In this document: positions 18,497 through 26,139 of the stretch, in pieces
Layout of the letters: each line of letters begins with the position of its first letter
Position numbering within the stretch: the first letter of the stretch is position 1
NCBI RefSeq assembly: GCF_024746835.1
Contig: NZ_CP080531.1
Location: 1-64,000 of the forward strand
Direction of reading: 5' to 3'
DNA: 64,000 nucleotides
Source: Mesorhizobium sp. AR02
GTDB lineage: Bacteria; Pseudomonadota; Alphaproteobacteria; Rhizobiales; Rhizobiaceae
The notes under the pieces: generated by a model
The model's input: the letters and a program-made list of their open reading frames with translations, nothing else
Databases searched by the model: none
Told to the model about the DNA's origin: nothing
Position numbers and translations under genes: made by a program

Positions 18497-19081
18497 ATGG
18501 AAGTCATTCTTCTCGAACGCGTTTCCCGCCTCGGCCAGATGGGCGATACCGTCAAGGTCAAGGACGGCTTTGCCCGTAATTTCCTGCTGCCGCAGGGCAA
18601 GGCGTTGCGCGCCAACGAAGCCAACAAGAAGAAGTTCGAAGGCCAGCGCGCCCAGCTCGAGGCCCGCAATCTCGAGCGCAAGTCGGAAGCCAGCCAGGTT
18701 GCCGAAAAGCTCGACGGCAAGAGCTTCATAGCCGTTCGCTCCGCCGGTGAAACCGGCCAGCTCTACGGCTCGGTGTCGACGCGCGACATCGCCGATCTGC
18801 TGACGGCGGAAGGTTTTTCGGTCAACCGCAACCAGATCCTGCTCAACCAGCCGGTCAAGACCATCGGTCTGACCAATGTGGCGATCGCGCTGCATCCGGA
18901 AGTCGAAGTCACCATCACGCTCAACATCGCCCGCACGGCTGATGAAGCCGAGCGTCAGGCCAAGGGCGAGACGCTGACCACCGCCGAAGCGATCTATGGC
19001 GACGACATCAACGACAATGCGCGGCCGGAAAACTTCTTCGATCCGAATGCCGAGTTCGAAGGCGGCGAAGACAACGCCTGA
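18497..19081 (+). CDS. rplI: 50S ribosomal protein L9
   Basis: L9 binds 23S rRNA domain V and spans the ribosome surface. The 194-residue protein starts MEVILLERV with the N-terminal rRNA-binding domain, including [15 protein letters not shown], a long connecting helix (about 40-75) and the C-terminal domain (about 80-150). A acidic tail of about 40 residues is an alphaproteobacterial extension. It lies 215 bases after rpsR, so it may have its own promoter. A strong intrinsic terminator follows at 19147-19175. Confidence 0.96.
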   Translation: MEVILLERVSRLGQMGDTVKVKDGFARNFLLPQGKALRANEANKKKFEGQRAQLEARNLERKSEASQVAEKLDGKSFIAVRSAGETGQLYGSVSTRDIADLLTAEGFSVNRNQILLNQPVKTIGLTNVAIALHPEVEVTITLNIARTADEAERQAKGETLTTAEAIYGDDINDNARPENFFDPNAEFEGGEDNA

Positions 19082-19146
19082 TCGCGTACGACAAGCGAGG
19101 GAGCAGCGCTCCAATCACTTTGTCGTCATCCAGCCTTTCTGGACCA

Positions 19147-19175
19147 ATGCCCGGGCCTCTCGCCCGGGCATTTTT
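19147..19175 (+). terminator. Intrinsic terminator after rplI
   Basis: ATGCCCGGGC and GCCCGGGCAT form a 10-bp GC-rich stem (19147-19156 with 19162-19171) with a five-base loop, followed by a T run to 19175. It closes the ribosomal protein transcription unit and isolates cfa. Confidence 0.85.
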
Positions 19176-19184
19176 GTACCAAAT

Positions 19185-19212
19185 GGAACTTTTCGAACCC
19201 CTATATATTGTT
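19185..19212 (+). promoter_or_regulatory. Candidate general-stress (EcfG/RpoE2-type) promoter of cfa
   Basis: GGAAC (19185-19189) is followed after 18 bases by TTGTT (19208-19212), which fits the GGAAC-N18/19-TT pattern reported for RpoE2 of Sinorhizobium meliloti. It lies about 45 bases upstream of cfa and just after the rplI terminator. cfa genes are stress or stationary-phase controlled in other bacteria; the link here is inference. Confidence 0.35.
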
Positions 19213-19256
19213 GCAGAATTAAGGCAGCCAGTCTGACCGTGAGGGGACATTTGGTT

Positions 19257-20549
19257 ATGAATATTCTGCTGAAGCGCGTTCTCGACCGCCTGGTGCGCAC
19301 GGGCAATCTCAAGGTAACCGGGCCCAAAGGCGCCACCTTCGTCTTCGGCGACGGCAGCGGTGAGCCGGTGCACATGCACATCAAGACCCGACACGCCGAA
19401 CGCGCCATCACCTTCGATCCGATGCTGGCGGTGCCTGAATCCTACATGGACGGAGAACTCGACATTCTCGAAGGCGGCGTGCTCGGACTGATGCGCATTG
19501 CCTTCCAGAACATGGGCAGCGGCGGCATCGACGCGACCTGGTCGAAAGCCATCGAGGGCCTGCGCCATGCCTTCCGCCGCCTGCAGCAGATCAACACCAC
19601 CTCGCGCTCGCGCCGCAACGTGCAGCGCCACTACGATCTGTCGGGCGACCTCTACCGGCTCTTCCTCGATGAGGACATGCAGTATTCCTGCGCCTATTTC
19701 GAGCAGCCGGACATGACGCTCGACGAGGCGCAGGCTGCCAAGAAGCGCCATATCGCCGCCAAGCTCAGGCTGAGGCCCGGCCAGACCGTGCTCGACATCG
19801 GCTCCGGCTGGGGCGGGCTTGGCCTCTATCTCGCCAAGGCGTTCGACGTCGACGTGCAGGGCGTGACGCTGTCGACCGAACAGCACGGCGTCGCCACCGA
19901 CCGGGCGCATGCGCAAGGCCTGGAAAGCCACGTCCATTTCGAGCTGAAGGATTATCGCGAACTCAACGAACGCTTCGACCGCATCGTTTCGGTCGGCATG
20001 TTCGAACATGTCGGTGTGAACCATTTCCGCACCTTCTTCGACAAGGCGGCAACATTGCTGAAGCCCGATGGCGTCATGCTCCTGCACACGATCGGCCGCT
20101 CCGGCGTGCCGTGGGCGACCAGCGCCTTCATCCGCAAGTATATTTTCCCGGGCGGCTACATACCGGCCATGTCGGAGGTGCTGCCGGCGATCGAGAAGTC
20201 CGGCCTCGTGGTCACGGACGTCGAGATCCTGCGGCTCCACTATGCCGACACGCTGAAGCACTGGAGCCAGCGCTTCGCCGCCAACCGCGACAAGGCCAAG
20301 GCGATCTACGACGAACGCTTCTGCCGCATGTGGGAATTCTATCTGGCCGCTTCGGAAGCCGCCTTCCGCTGGCAGGATCTGGTCATCTTCCAGTTCCAGA
20401 TCACCAAGAAGAACGACACGCTGCCGATGACCCGCGACTATATGGCCAAATGCGAAAAGGCGCTGGAATTGCGTGACATGGGCCGCCGCGAGGCGGTTCC
20501 AGTCGAGAAACCCGCCAAGCCAGCCCGGCGCCGCAAGGTGGCAGAGTAG
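19257..20549 (+). CDS. cfa: Cyclopropane-fatty-acyl-phospholipid synthase
   Basis: Cfa adds a methylene group from SAM across cis double bonds of membrane phospholipid acyl chains. The 430-residue protein has an N-terminal lipid-binding domain (about 1-120), the YSCAYFEQPDMTLDEAQ substrate-loop segment (about 150), the SAM-binding motif LDIGSGWGG (about 180) and the VGMFEHVG catalytic region (about 245). The ATG at 19257 starts MNILLKRVLDRLV; upstream in-frame sequence runs back across the terminator and is not coding. A basic tail ends the protein. A terminator overlapping the next gene's leader follows. Confidence 0.92.
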   Translation: MNILLKRVLDRLVRTGNLKVTGPKGATFVFGDGSGEPVHMHIKTRHAERAITFDPMLAVPESYMDGELDILEGGVLGLMRIAFQNMGSGGIDATWSKAIEGLRHAFRRLQQINTTSRSRRNVQRHYDLSGDLYRLFLDEDMQYSCAYFEQPDMTLDEAQAAKKRHIAAKLRLRPGQTVLDIGSGWGGLGLYLAKAFDVDVQGVTLSTEQHGVATDRAHAQGLESHVHFELKDYRELNERFDRIVSVGMFEHVGVNHFRTFFDKAATLLKPDGVMLLHTIGRSGVPWATSAFIRKYIFPGGYIPAMSEVLPAIEKSGLVVTDVEILRLHYADTLKHWSQRFAANRDKAKAIYDERFCRMWEFYLAASEAAFRWQDLVIFQFQITKKNDTLPMTRDYMAKCEKALELRDMGRREAVPVEKPAKPARRRKVAE

Positions 20550-20606
20550 ATACGCCATCGGAACGCCGTTCGCCATTGGCGCTTGCCATTCCCGGCGCCT
20601 GCCCTG

Positions 20607-20639
20607 AAAAAGGCCTCGTGATCGTCGCGAGGCTTTTTT
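20607..20639 (+). terminator. Intrinsic terminator of cfa abutting the ynfA start
   Basis: AAAAAGGCCTCG (20607-20618) pairs with CGAGGCTTTTTT (20628-20639), with one bulged G, and ends in six Ts. The next base but one starts the ynfA ATG at 20641. GAGG in the 3' arm (20629-20632) is also the only plausible ribosome binding site of ynfA, eight bases from the ATG, so transcripts reading through would have that site in a stem. Confidence 0.75.
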
Positions 20640-20640
20640 C

Positions 20641-20964
20641 ATGACCTATCTCCTCTATGCCGCTGCGGCCCTGGCCGAGATCGCCGGCTGTTTTTCGGTA
20701 TGGGCCTGGTGGCGACTGGAAAGATCGCCGCTGTGGCTGGCACCGGGCTTTGCCTCGCTGCTTCTGTTTGCCTGGCTTCTGGCGCTGGTCGACACCAATG
20801 CCGCGGGCCGCGCCTATGCCGCTTATGGCGGCATCTACATCGTCGCCTCGCTTGCCTGGCTGTGGCTGGTGGAGGGCGTGCGCCCCGACCGTTGGGATCT
20901 TGGCGGTGCTGCGCTCTGCATAGCCGGCGCCTCGATCATCCTGCTCGCACCGCGAGGAGCCTAG
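20641..20964 (+). CDS. YnfA/UPF0060 family small membrane protein
   Basis: This is a 107-residue inner-membrane protein with four predicted helices and the family pattern AEIAGCF near residue 13 and [12 protein letters not shown] near 58. E. coli YnfA is a small-multidrug-resistance-like protein; substrate here is unknown. The ATG directly follows the T tract of the cfa terminator, so the ribosome binding site is embedded in the terminator stem. Its stop is one base before the GTG of the next gene, suggesting coupling with it. Confidence 0.85.
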   Translation: MTYLLYAAAALAEIAGCFSVWAWWRLERSPLWLAPGFASLLLFAWLLALVDTNAAGRAYAAYGGIYIVASLAWLWLVEGVRPDRWDLGGAALCIAGASIILLAPRGA

Positions 20965-20965
20965 C

Positions 20966-21937
20966 GTGGAGCTGCCGGCCTCTCTTCGACAAGCTGTCGA
21001 TCGTATCCTGGAAAAAGTCCCCCTGCCGGAACTGAAGCAGGCGGCCAAGACACTCTCCGACCGCTACCGCGCCGAACTGCGCGACGGCCGTCTGCACATG
21101 GCACAGGACATGGCGGTCAAGGCCTATCTGGCAACGCGGCTGCCGGCGACCTATGCCGCGGTCCGCGCCAGCCTCGACACGCTGAACGCGGCCCGGCCGG
21201 ATTTCGCGCCGAAAACCCTGCTCGATGTCGGCGCCGGTCCTGGCACGGTGCTTTGGGCCACCAGCGAGCTCTGGCCTGATCTCGAACAGGCTGTTTTGCT
21301 TGAAGCGAGTGCGGCAGTGCGCAAGGTCGGCGAGACGCTTGCCGCCGATGCCATCACGGCCAGAACCGTCTGGCAGGCCGGCGACGTCACAACAGATCTT
21401 GCCGATTTTCAGCCGGCAGACCTCGTCACCTGCGCCTATGTGCTGGACGAGATAGTGCCGGCATCCCTATCCAAGATGGTCGATCGGCTATGGCAGCTCG
21501 CGACAGACACATTGCTGATCATCGAGCCGGGCACGCCGGCGGGCTGGCAGCGGATTCTGGCGGTGCGCGCGCAGCTGATCGCGTCCGGCGCGCATCTGCT
21601 GGCGCCTTGTCCGCACGAGGCGCCCTGCCCGCTCAATCCGCCCGACTGGTGCCACTTTTCCCGCCGCGTCGCCCGCTCTCGTCTGCACCGATTGGCCAAG
21701 GACGCCGAAGTGCCTTGGGAAGACGAGAAATTCATTTTTGTCGCCGCTTCGCGCCAGCCGGCCGCCTCCCATGCCGCGCGGGTCATTGCGCCACCGAAAT
21801 CCGGCTCTGGCAAGGTTCTGCTCAAGCTTTGCCAGGAAAACGGCACGGCCACGGAGCACCTGTTCACCAAGCGTGACGGCGCGGACTTCAAGCTGGCCCG
21901 GCGGCTGGACTGGGGCGACAGGCTGGCGTCCGAATAG
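20966..21937 (+). CDS. Rsm22-family methyltransferase-like protein
   Basis: This is a class I SAM methyltransferase-fold protein of the Rsm22/METTL17 family, associated with small ribosomal subunit assembly. Visible features are the SAM loop LLDVGAGPGTVLWA (about residues 82-95), and a Cys-rich segment CPHEAPCP followed by WCHFSRRV (about 214-236). Its four-Cys spacing is the Fe-S-binding pattern known for this family. The GTG at 20966 is preceded by GAGGAG inside the ynfA end. Catalytic activity is uncertain: family members may act as assembly factors. Confidence 0.78.
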   Translation: MELPASLRQAVDRILEKVPLPELKQAAKTLSDRYRAELRDGRLHMAQDMAVKAYLATRLPATYAAVRASLDTLNAARPDFAPKTLLDVGAGPGTVLWATSELWPDLEQAVLLEASAAVRKVGETLAADAITARTVWQAGDVTTDLADFQPADLVTCAYVLDEIVPASLSKMVDRLWQLATDTLLIIEPGTPAGWQRILAVRAQLIASGAHLLAPCPHEAPCPLNPPDWCHFSRRVARSRLHRLAKDAEVPWEDEKFIFVAASRQPAASHAARVIAPPKSGSGKVLLKLCQENGTATEHLFTKRDGADFKLARRLDWGDRLASE

Positions 21938-22058
21938 GACGGTAACGGCGCTCGGACAGCGCCATCCAAGAAAAATTTGGGAGCGATGTCGAATCCAGAC
22001 TGTGCCGTTCGACCATTGGCGTTCTCGGACCTTCCGAGACGCCAACAGGAGAAAGACA

Positions 22059-22772
22059 ATGAACTATATCGCAGGATTTGTCGCCGCCGTGCCTGCCGCC
22101 AGCAAGGAAGCCTATCGCAGGCATGTCACCGAGGCGGCATCGGTGCTGAAGGAATTCGGCACGACCCGGATGGTTGAAGCCTGGGGTGACGACGTGCCCG
22201 GCGGCAAGACCACCGACTTCAAGCGCGCCGTGAAGGCAACGCCGGATGAGGTCGTCATCTTTTCGTGGCACGAATATCCCGACAAGGCAGCGGCGGACGC
22301 CGCCTACCAAACGATGATGAGCGATCCGCGTGTGGCAAAGATCGTCGCGACCATGCCCTTCGACGGCCAGCGCATGATGATAGGCGGCTTCGCATCGATC
22401 ATCGACGAGGGCCCTTCCGGCAAGCCCGGGTATATTGATGGCTCGCTGGTGCCAGTTCCCATCGCCAACAAGGCCACCTACCTTGCCGTGGCGGCAAAGC
22501 ATGCCGCCGTGATCCGGGAATTCGGCGCCACCCGCATCGTCGAAGCCTGGGGCGACGACATCTCCGACGGCGAGGTCACCGACTACAGGACGGCGGTGAA
22601 AGCGACGGACGGGGAAGCCGTCGTCTATTCCTGGGTCGAATGGCCGTCGAAACAGGTTCGTGACGAAGGCTGGAAGAAGGTGATTGCCGACCCCCGCATG
22701 TATGCCGACATCATGCCCTACGACAACGGTCGAAGGGTCCATGGCGGCTTCGCGCCGATCCTCGACGCCTGA
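22059..22772 (+). CDS. Tandem-duplicated DUF1428 (YbaA-like) protein
   Basis: This is a 237-residue protein made of two copies of a domain that is normally a single chain of about 115-120 residues (E. coli YbaA). Copy 1 spans about 1-118 and copy 2 about 122-237. Both keep the same landmarks: an I/V-D/A-G start, EFG-T-R-VEAWGDD, VKAT, an SW-E-P block, DPR and a MPxD..R...GGF ending. Dimeric alpha/beta-barrel (ferredoxin-like) folds often work as dimers, so the fusion may mimic one. AGGAGA precedes the ATG. It is followed by the YCII-ECF pair on the same strand; biochemical function is unknown. Confidence 0.85.
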   Translation: MNYIAGFVAAVPAASKEAYRRHVTEAASVLKEFGTTRMVEAWGDDVPGGKTTDFKRAVKATPDEVVIFSWHEYPDKAAADAAYQTMMSDPRVAKIVATMPFDGQRMMIGGFASIIDEGPSGKPGYIDGSLVPVPIANKATYLAVAAKHAAVIREFGATRIVEAWGDDISDGEVTDYRTAVKATDGEAVVYSWVEWPSKQVRDEGWKKVIADPRMYADIMPYDNGRRVHGGFAPILDA

Positions 22773-22794
22773 CCTCGGAAACCAGGAGACCATC

Positions 22795-23160
22795 ATGCGC
22801 TATGCCTGTCTGATCTACTATCACCCTCAGACACTGTTCGGCGGAAGCCCGCAGGCCAATGCCGCACTTGCCGAGTGCGCCGGATATGACGAGGTGCTGA
22901 AGGCGAGCGGCCATTTCGTCACCGGCGAAGCTCTGGTGCTGCCAGACCAAGCGATGACCTTGCAGGTTCGCGACGGCAAGATGTCAGCTGTCGACGGCCC
23001 GTTCATGGAGACCAAGGAAATCCTGGGCGGGATCGTCGTCATCGAAGCCCGCGACCTCAACGAAGCGGTGCGGGTGGCAAGCGGACATCCATTGGCCACG
23101 ATCGGCCATATCGAAGTCCGTCCGATCGTCGACTTCAGCCAGCCTCGGCCGGTGCTGTGA
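22795..23160 (+). CDS. YCII-related (DGPF domain) protein
   Basis: This is a 121-residue dimeric alpha/beta-barrel-fold protein with the DGPF signature (AVDGPFMETKE, about residues 64-74) and a central His/Asp region. In many genomes DGPF proteins are paired with ECF42 sigma factors, and here the stop codon overlaps the GTG of just such a sigma factor, giving a clear two-gene unit. CAGGAGA precedes the ATG. The molecular role of DGPF proteins is unresolved; they are thought to be part of the sigma-factor response. Confidence 0.88.
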   Translation: MRYACLIYYHPQTLFGGSPQANAALAECAGYDEVLKASGHFVTGEALVLPDQAMTLQVRDGKMSAVDGPFMETKEILGGIVVIEARDLNEAVRVASGHPLATIGHIEVRPIVDFSQPRPVL

Positions 23161-24386
23161 ACGCCGCCGGCACGCACGCTTGCCTGGAGACGGTGTACCG
23201 CACCGAGGCGCGGCGCGTGCTGGCGACCTTGATCCGCCTGCTCGGCGGCTTCGACGCGGCGGAGGAGGCCTTGCATGAGGCCTTCGCCGCCGCCGCCGAG
23301 CAATGGCCGCGCCAAGGCGTGCCGGCCAATCCCTATTCCTGGCTGGTCTCGGCCGGCCGCTTCAGAACCATCGATCGCTGGCGCCGGGAAGCGCGGCTGG
23401 CCAGCACCTTGCCGGAACTTTCGGCTTTGGCGGAGCCGATAGCGGAACCGACCATGCCTGAAGACATCGCGGACGATGAACTGCGGCTCATCTTCGTTTG
23501 CTGCCATCCAGCGCTGGCGCCGGATGCACGCATTGCCCTGACCTTGCGCGAAGTGGGTGGCTTGACCACTGAAGAGATCGCCCGCGCCTATCTGACACCG
23601 GCGCCGACCATTGCCCAGCGCATTGTGCGGGCCAAGGCAAGGATACGCGACGAGGCTATTCCCTACGAGGTGCCTGACCGCAGCGAACTGCCGGCGCGCC
23701 TCGAGAGTGCGCTGCAGGTGATCTACCTGATCTTCAATGAGGGCTACGCGGCAACCCAGGGACCAAGCCTGACGCGCGCTGATCTGTGCGCCGAGGCGAT
23801 CCGTCTCGGCCGGCTGGTGGTGGATCTGCTCGACCAGCCCGAGGCGCATGGACTGCTGGCGTTGATGTTGTTGCATGAAGCAAGGCGCGCGACCCGGGTC
23901 GATGCGAATGGCGATCTCGTCTTGCTTGAAGATCAGGACCGGTCGCGATGGGACGGGGGGCTGATCGCCGACGCCAACGGCCTCATTGGACGGGCACTCT
24001 CTTCGCGGCAAGTTGGACCTTACATCCTCCAGGCGGCCATCGCCTCCATCCACGCGGAAGCGGCAAATACGGCGGATACCGACTGGTCACAGATCATTGC
24101 ACTCTATGATGTGCTGGGACGCGTCGCCCCCTCCCCGGTGGTGACGCTGAACCGTGCCGCCGCCCTTGGCATGCGCGACGGGCCGCAAGTCGGTTTGACG
24201 GCGATCGAAGACGTGATGGCACAAGGCAGCCTCGATGGCTACCATCTGGCACATGCAGCGCGGGCTGACATGCAGCGGCGGCTTGGCCTGACAGAGGCAG
24301 CAAGAGCCTCCTATCTGCGGGCTCTCGAAATCGCCCAGCAGCCGGCCGAACGGCGATTCATCATGTCGCGACTTGGGCAGCTCTAG
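23157..24386 (+). CDS. ECF42-type RNA polymerase sigma factor with C-terminal extension
   Basis: This group IV sigma factor is 409 residues long, about twice the usual ECF size. Sigma region 2 lies near residues 10-75 (FDAAEEALHEAFAAA, then PYSWLVSAGRFRTIDRWRR) and region 4 near 105-165 (LTLREVGGLTTEEIARAYL). The remaining 230 residues form the DUF6596/TPR-like extension, with IYLIFNEGYAA and DLCAEAIRLGRLV, that defines ECF42. No anti-sigma factor is adjacent, in keeping with control by the C-terminal domain. GTG start overlaps the DGPF gene stop (GTGA). Confidence 0.9.
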   Translation: MNAAGTHACLETVYRTEARRVLATLIRLLGGFDAAEEALHEAFAAAAEQWPRQGVPANPYSWLVSAGRFRTIDRWRREARLASTLPELSALAEPIAEPTMPEDIADDELRLIFVCCHPALAPDARIALTLREVGGLTTEEIARAYLTPAPTIAQRIVRAKARIRDEAIPYEVPDRSELPARLESALQVIYLIFNEGYAATQGPSLTRADLCAEAIRLGRLVVDLLDQPEAHGLLALMLLHEARRATRVDANGDLVLLEDQDRSRWDGGLIADANGLIGRALSSRQVGPYILQAAIASIHAEAANTADTDWSQIIALYDVLGRVAPSPVVTLNRAAALGMRDGPQVGLTAIEDVMAQGSLDGYHLAHAARADMQRRLGLTEAARASYLRALEIAQQPAERRFIMSRLGQL

Positions 24387-24422
24387 TGCGGCGATTCAGG
24401 TTGGACAAGCATAGGAATTTTC

Positions 24423-24469
24423 TTGTTTTGTTCTATCCGCGCCGGTATCTTTGACGCTCGATTCGTCAA
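24423..24469 (+). promoter_or_regulatory. Possible dnaB promoter and adjacent dyad
   Basis: TTGTTT (24423-24428) and TATCTT (24446-24451) are 17 bases apart. Immediately downstream TTGACG (24451-24456) and CGTCAA (24464-24469) form an inverted repeat. Together they could be a promoter with an operator, about 140 bases before dnaB. Evidence is pattern only. Confidence 0.25.
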
Positions 24470-24604
24470 TCGAATTTCGTACCCTGCGCGCACAAATTTT
24501 TTCGACGCTGTGAATCGTGTGCACAAGCGGGATAAGTCAAAGTTTGTTTAGGCCTCATCAATCGCCTCTGCTAGCGACGGATCGGGATCGAAATCGGGGA
24601 TATC

Positions 24605-26095
24605 ATGGCAGAGGCAGCGCGGAAATTCGGCGTGGCGGAGCAACCGCTCTATCGCGAGGCGCCGAACAACATCGAGGCCGAGCAGGCACTGCTCGGCGCG
24701 ATCCTTGTCAACAACGATGCCTTCTACCGGGTCTCCGACTTCCTGAAAGCCGGCCATTTCTACGAGCCGCTGCACAGAAAAATCTTCGATGTCGCGGCCG
24801 AGCTCATCCGCATGGGCAAGGTGGCGACGCCGATCACGCTAAAAACCTTCCTGCCGGCCGACGAGAAGGTCGGCGACATGACGGTGGCGCAATATGTCGT
24901 GCGGCTGGCGGTCGAAGCCGTCACCGTCGTCAACGCCACCGACTATGGCCGCGCCATCTATGACCTGGCGACGCGCCGCGCGCTGATCACCGTCGGCGAG
25001 GACATGGTCAACATCGCCTATGACGCGCCGGTCGACATGTCACCTTCCGAGCAGATCGAGGATGCCGAGCGCCGCCTGTTCGAACTGGCCGAAACCGGTC
25101 GCTATGATGGCGGTTTCGAGAGCTTCACCGACGCGGTCAAGACCGCGGTGGACATGGCCAACGCGGCCTATATGCGCGACGGCCATTTGTCGGGCCTCGC
25201 CACCGGCATGCGCGATCTCGACCGCCGCATGGGCGGCCTGCAATCGTCCGATCTGATTGTCCTTGCCGGCCGCCCGGGCATGGGCAAGACCTCGCTCGCC
25301 ACCAACATCGCGTTCAACGTCGCGGAGGCCTATGTACCGGCGCAGCAGGCCGATGGCTCGTTCAAGGCGGCCAACGGCGGTGTCGTCGGCTTCTTCTCGC
25401 TCGAAATGTCGTCCGAACAGCTCGCGACCCGTATCATTTCCGAACAGACGGAAATCTCGTCCTCGAAGATCCGCCGCGGCGAAATCACCGAGATGGATTT
25501 CGAAAAGCTGGTCGCCTGTTCGCAGACCATGCAGAAGATCCCGCTTTTCATCGACCAGACCGGCGGTATTTCCATTGCGCAGCTGTCTGCCCGCGCGCGT
25601 CGCCTGAAGCGCCAGCGCGGCCTCGACCTGATCGTCATCGACTATATTCAGCTGATGCAGGGCTCATCCGCCAGGGCCTCGCAGAACCGCGTGCAGGAAA
25701 TCACCGAGATCACCACGGGCCTGAAGGCGCTGGCCAAGGAGCTTGCCGTGCCGATCATCGCGCTGTCGCAGCTGTCGCGCCAGGTCGAAAGCCGTGATGA
25801 CAAGCGGCCGCAGCTCTCCGACTTGCGTGAATCCGGTTCGATCGAGCAGGACGCCGACGTCGTGATGTTCGTCTACCGCGAGGAGTATTATCTCAAGAAC
25901 CGTGAGCCGAAGCTTGGCACGGAAGAATACGTCAAGTGGGAAATCGAGATGAACGAGATGCGCGGCAAGGCCGAGGTCATCGTCGCCAAGCAGCGTCACG
26001 GTCCGACGGGCTCGGTGACGCTGGCCTTCCACGGCGAATTCACCCGCTTCTCCGATCTGGCGGAAGAGCATCATATTGCGGAGAGGTTTGAGTAG
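24605..26095 (+). CDS. dnaB: Replicative DNA helicase DnaB
   Basis: DnaB unwinds DNA ahead of the replication fork as a hexamer. The 496 residues include the N-terminal helical domain (about 20-125, with NNIEAEQALLGAIL), the RecA-like domain with Walker A GRPGMGKTS (about 220-228), Walker B IVIDYIQLM (about 342) and the QLSRQVESR/LRESGSIEQDAD block. An insertion near residues 240-258 after Walker A is seen in alphaproteobacterial DnaB. It is followed by radA with 44 bases between. The upstream gap of 218 bases has a weak promoter-like pair. Confidence 0.96.
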   Translation: MAEAARKFGVAEQPLYREAPNNIEAEQALLGAILVNNDAFYRVSDFLKAGHFYEPLHRKIFDVAAELIRMGKVATPITLKTFLPADEKVGDMTVAQYVVRLAVEAVTVVNATDYGRAIYDLATRRALITVGEDMVNIAYDAPVDMSPSEQIEDAERRLFELAETGRYDGGFESFTDAVKTAVDMANAAYMRDGHLSGLATGMRDLDRRMGGLQSSDLIVLAGRPGMGKTSLATNIAFNVAEAYVPAQQADGSFKAANGGVVGFFSLEMSSEQLATRIISEQTEISSSKIRRGEITEMDFEKLVACSQTMQKIPLFIDQTGGISIAQLSARARRLKRQRGLDLIVIDYIQLMQGSSARASQNRVQEITEITTGLKALAKELAVPIIALSQLSRQVESRDDKRPQLSDLRESGSIEQDADVVMFVYREEYYLKNREPKLGTEEYVKWEIEMNEMRGKAEVIVAKQRHGPTGSVTLAFHGEFTRFSDLAEEHHIAERFE

Positions 26096-26139
26096 CTTTT
26101 TGACCTACCATCCCGCTCCGTTCCAACCGCAGCAGCCTG

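Noticed and set aside
21738..22058. N-terminal extension of the DUF1428 protein
   Set aside because: The open frame overlaps the Rsm22-like gene and has no family similarity; AGGAGA and the DUF1428 start place the ATG at 22059.
24430..24445. Alphaproteobacterial LexA box (GTTC-N7-GTTC) before dnaB
   Set aside because: Only one GTTC half-site is present; the second half is missing.
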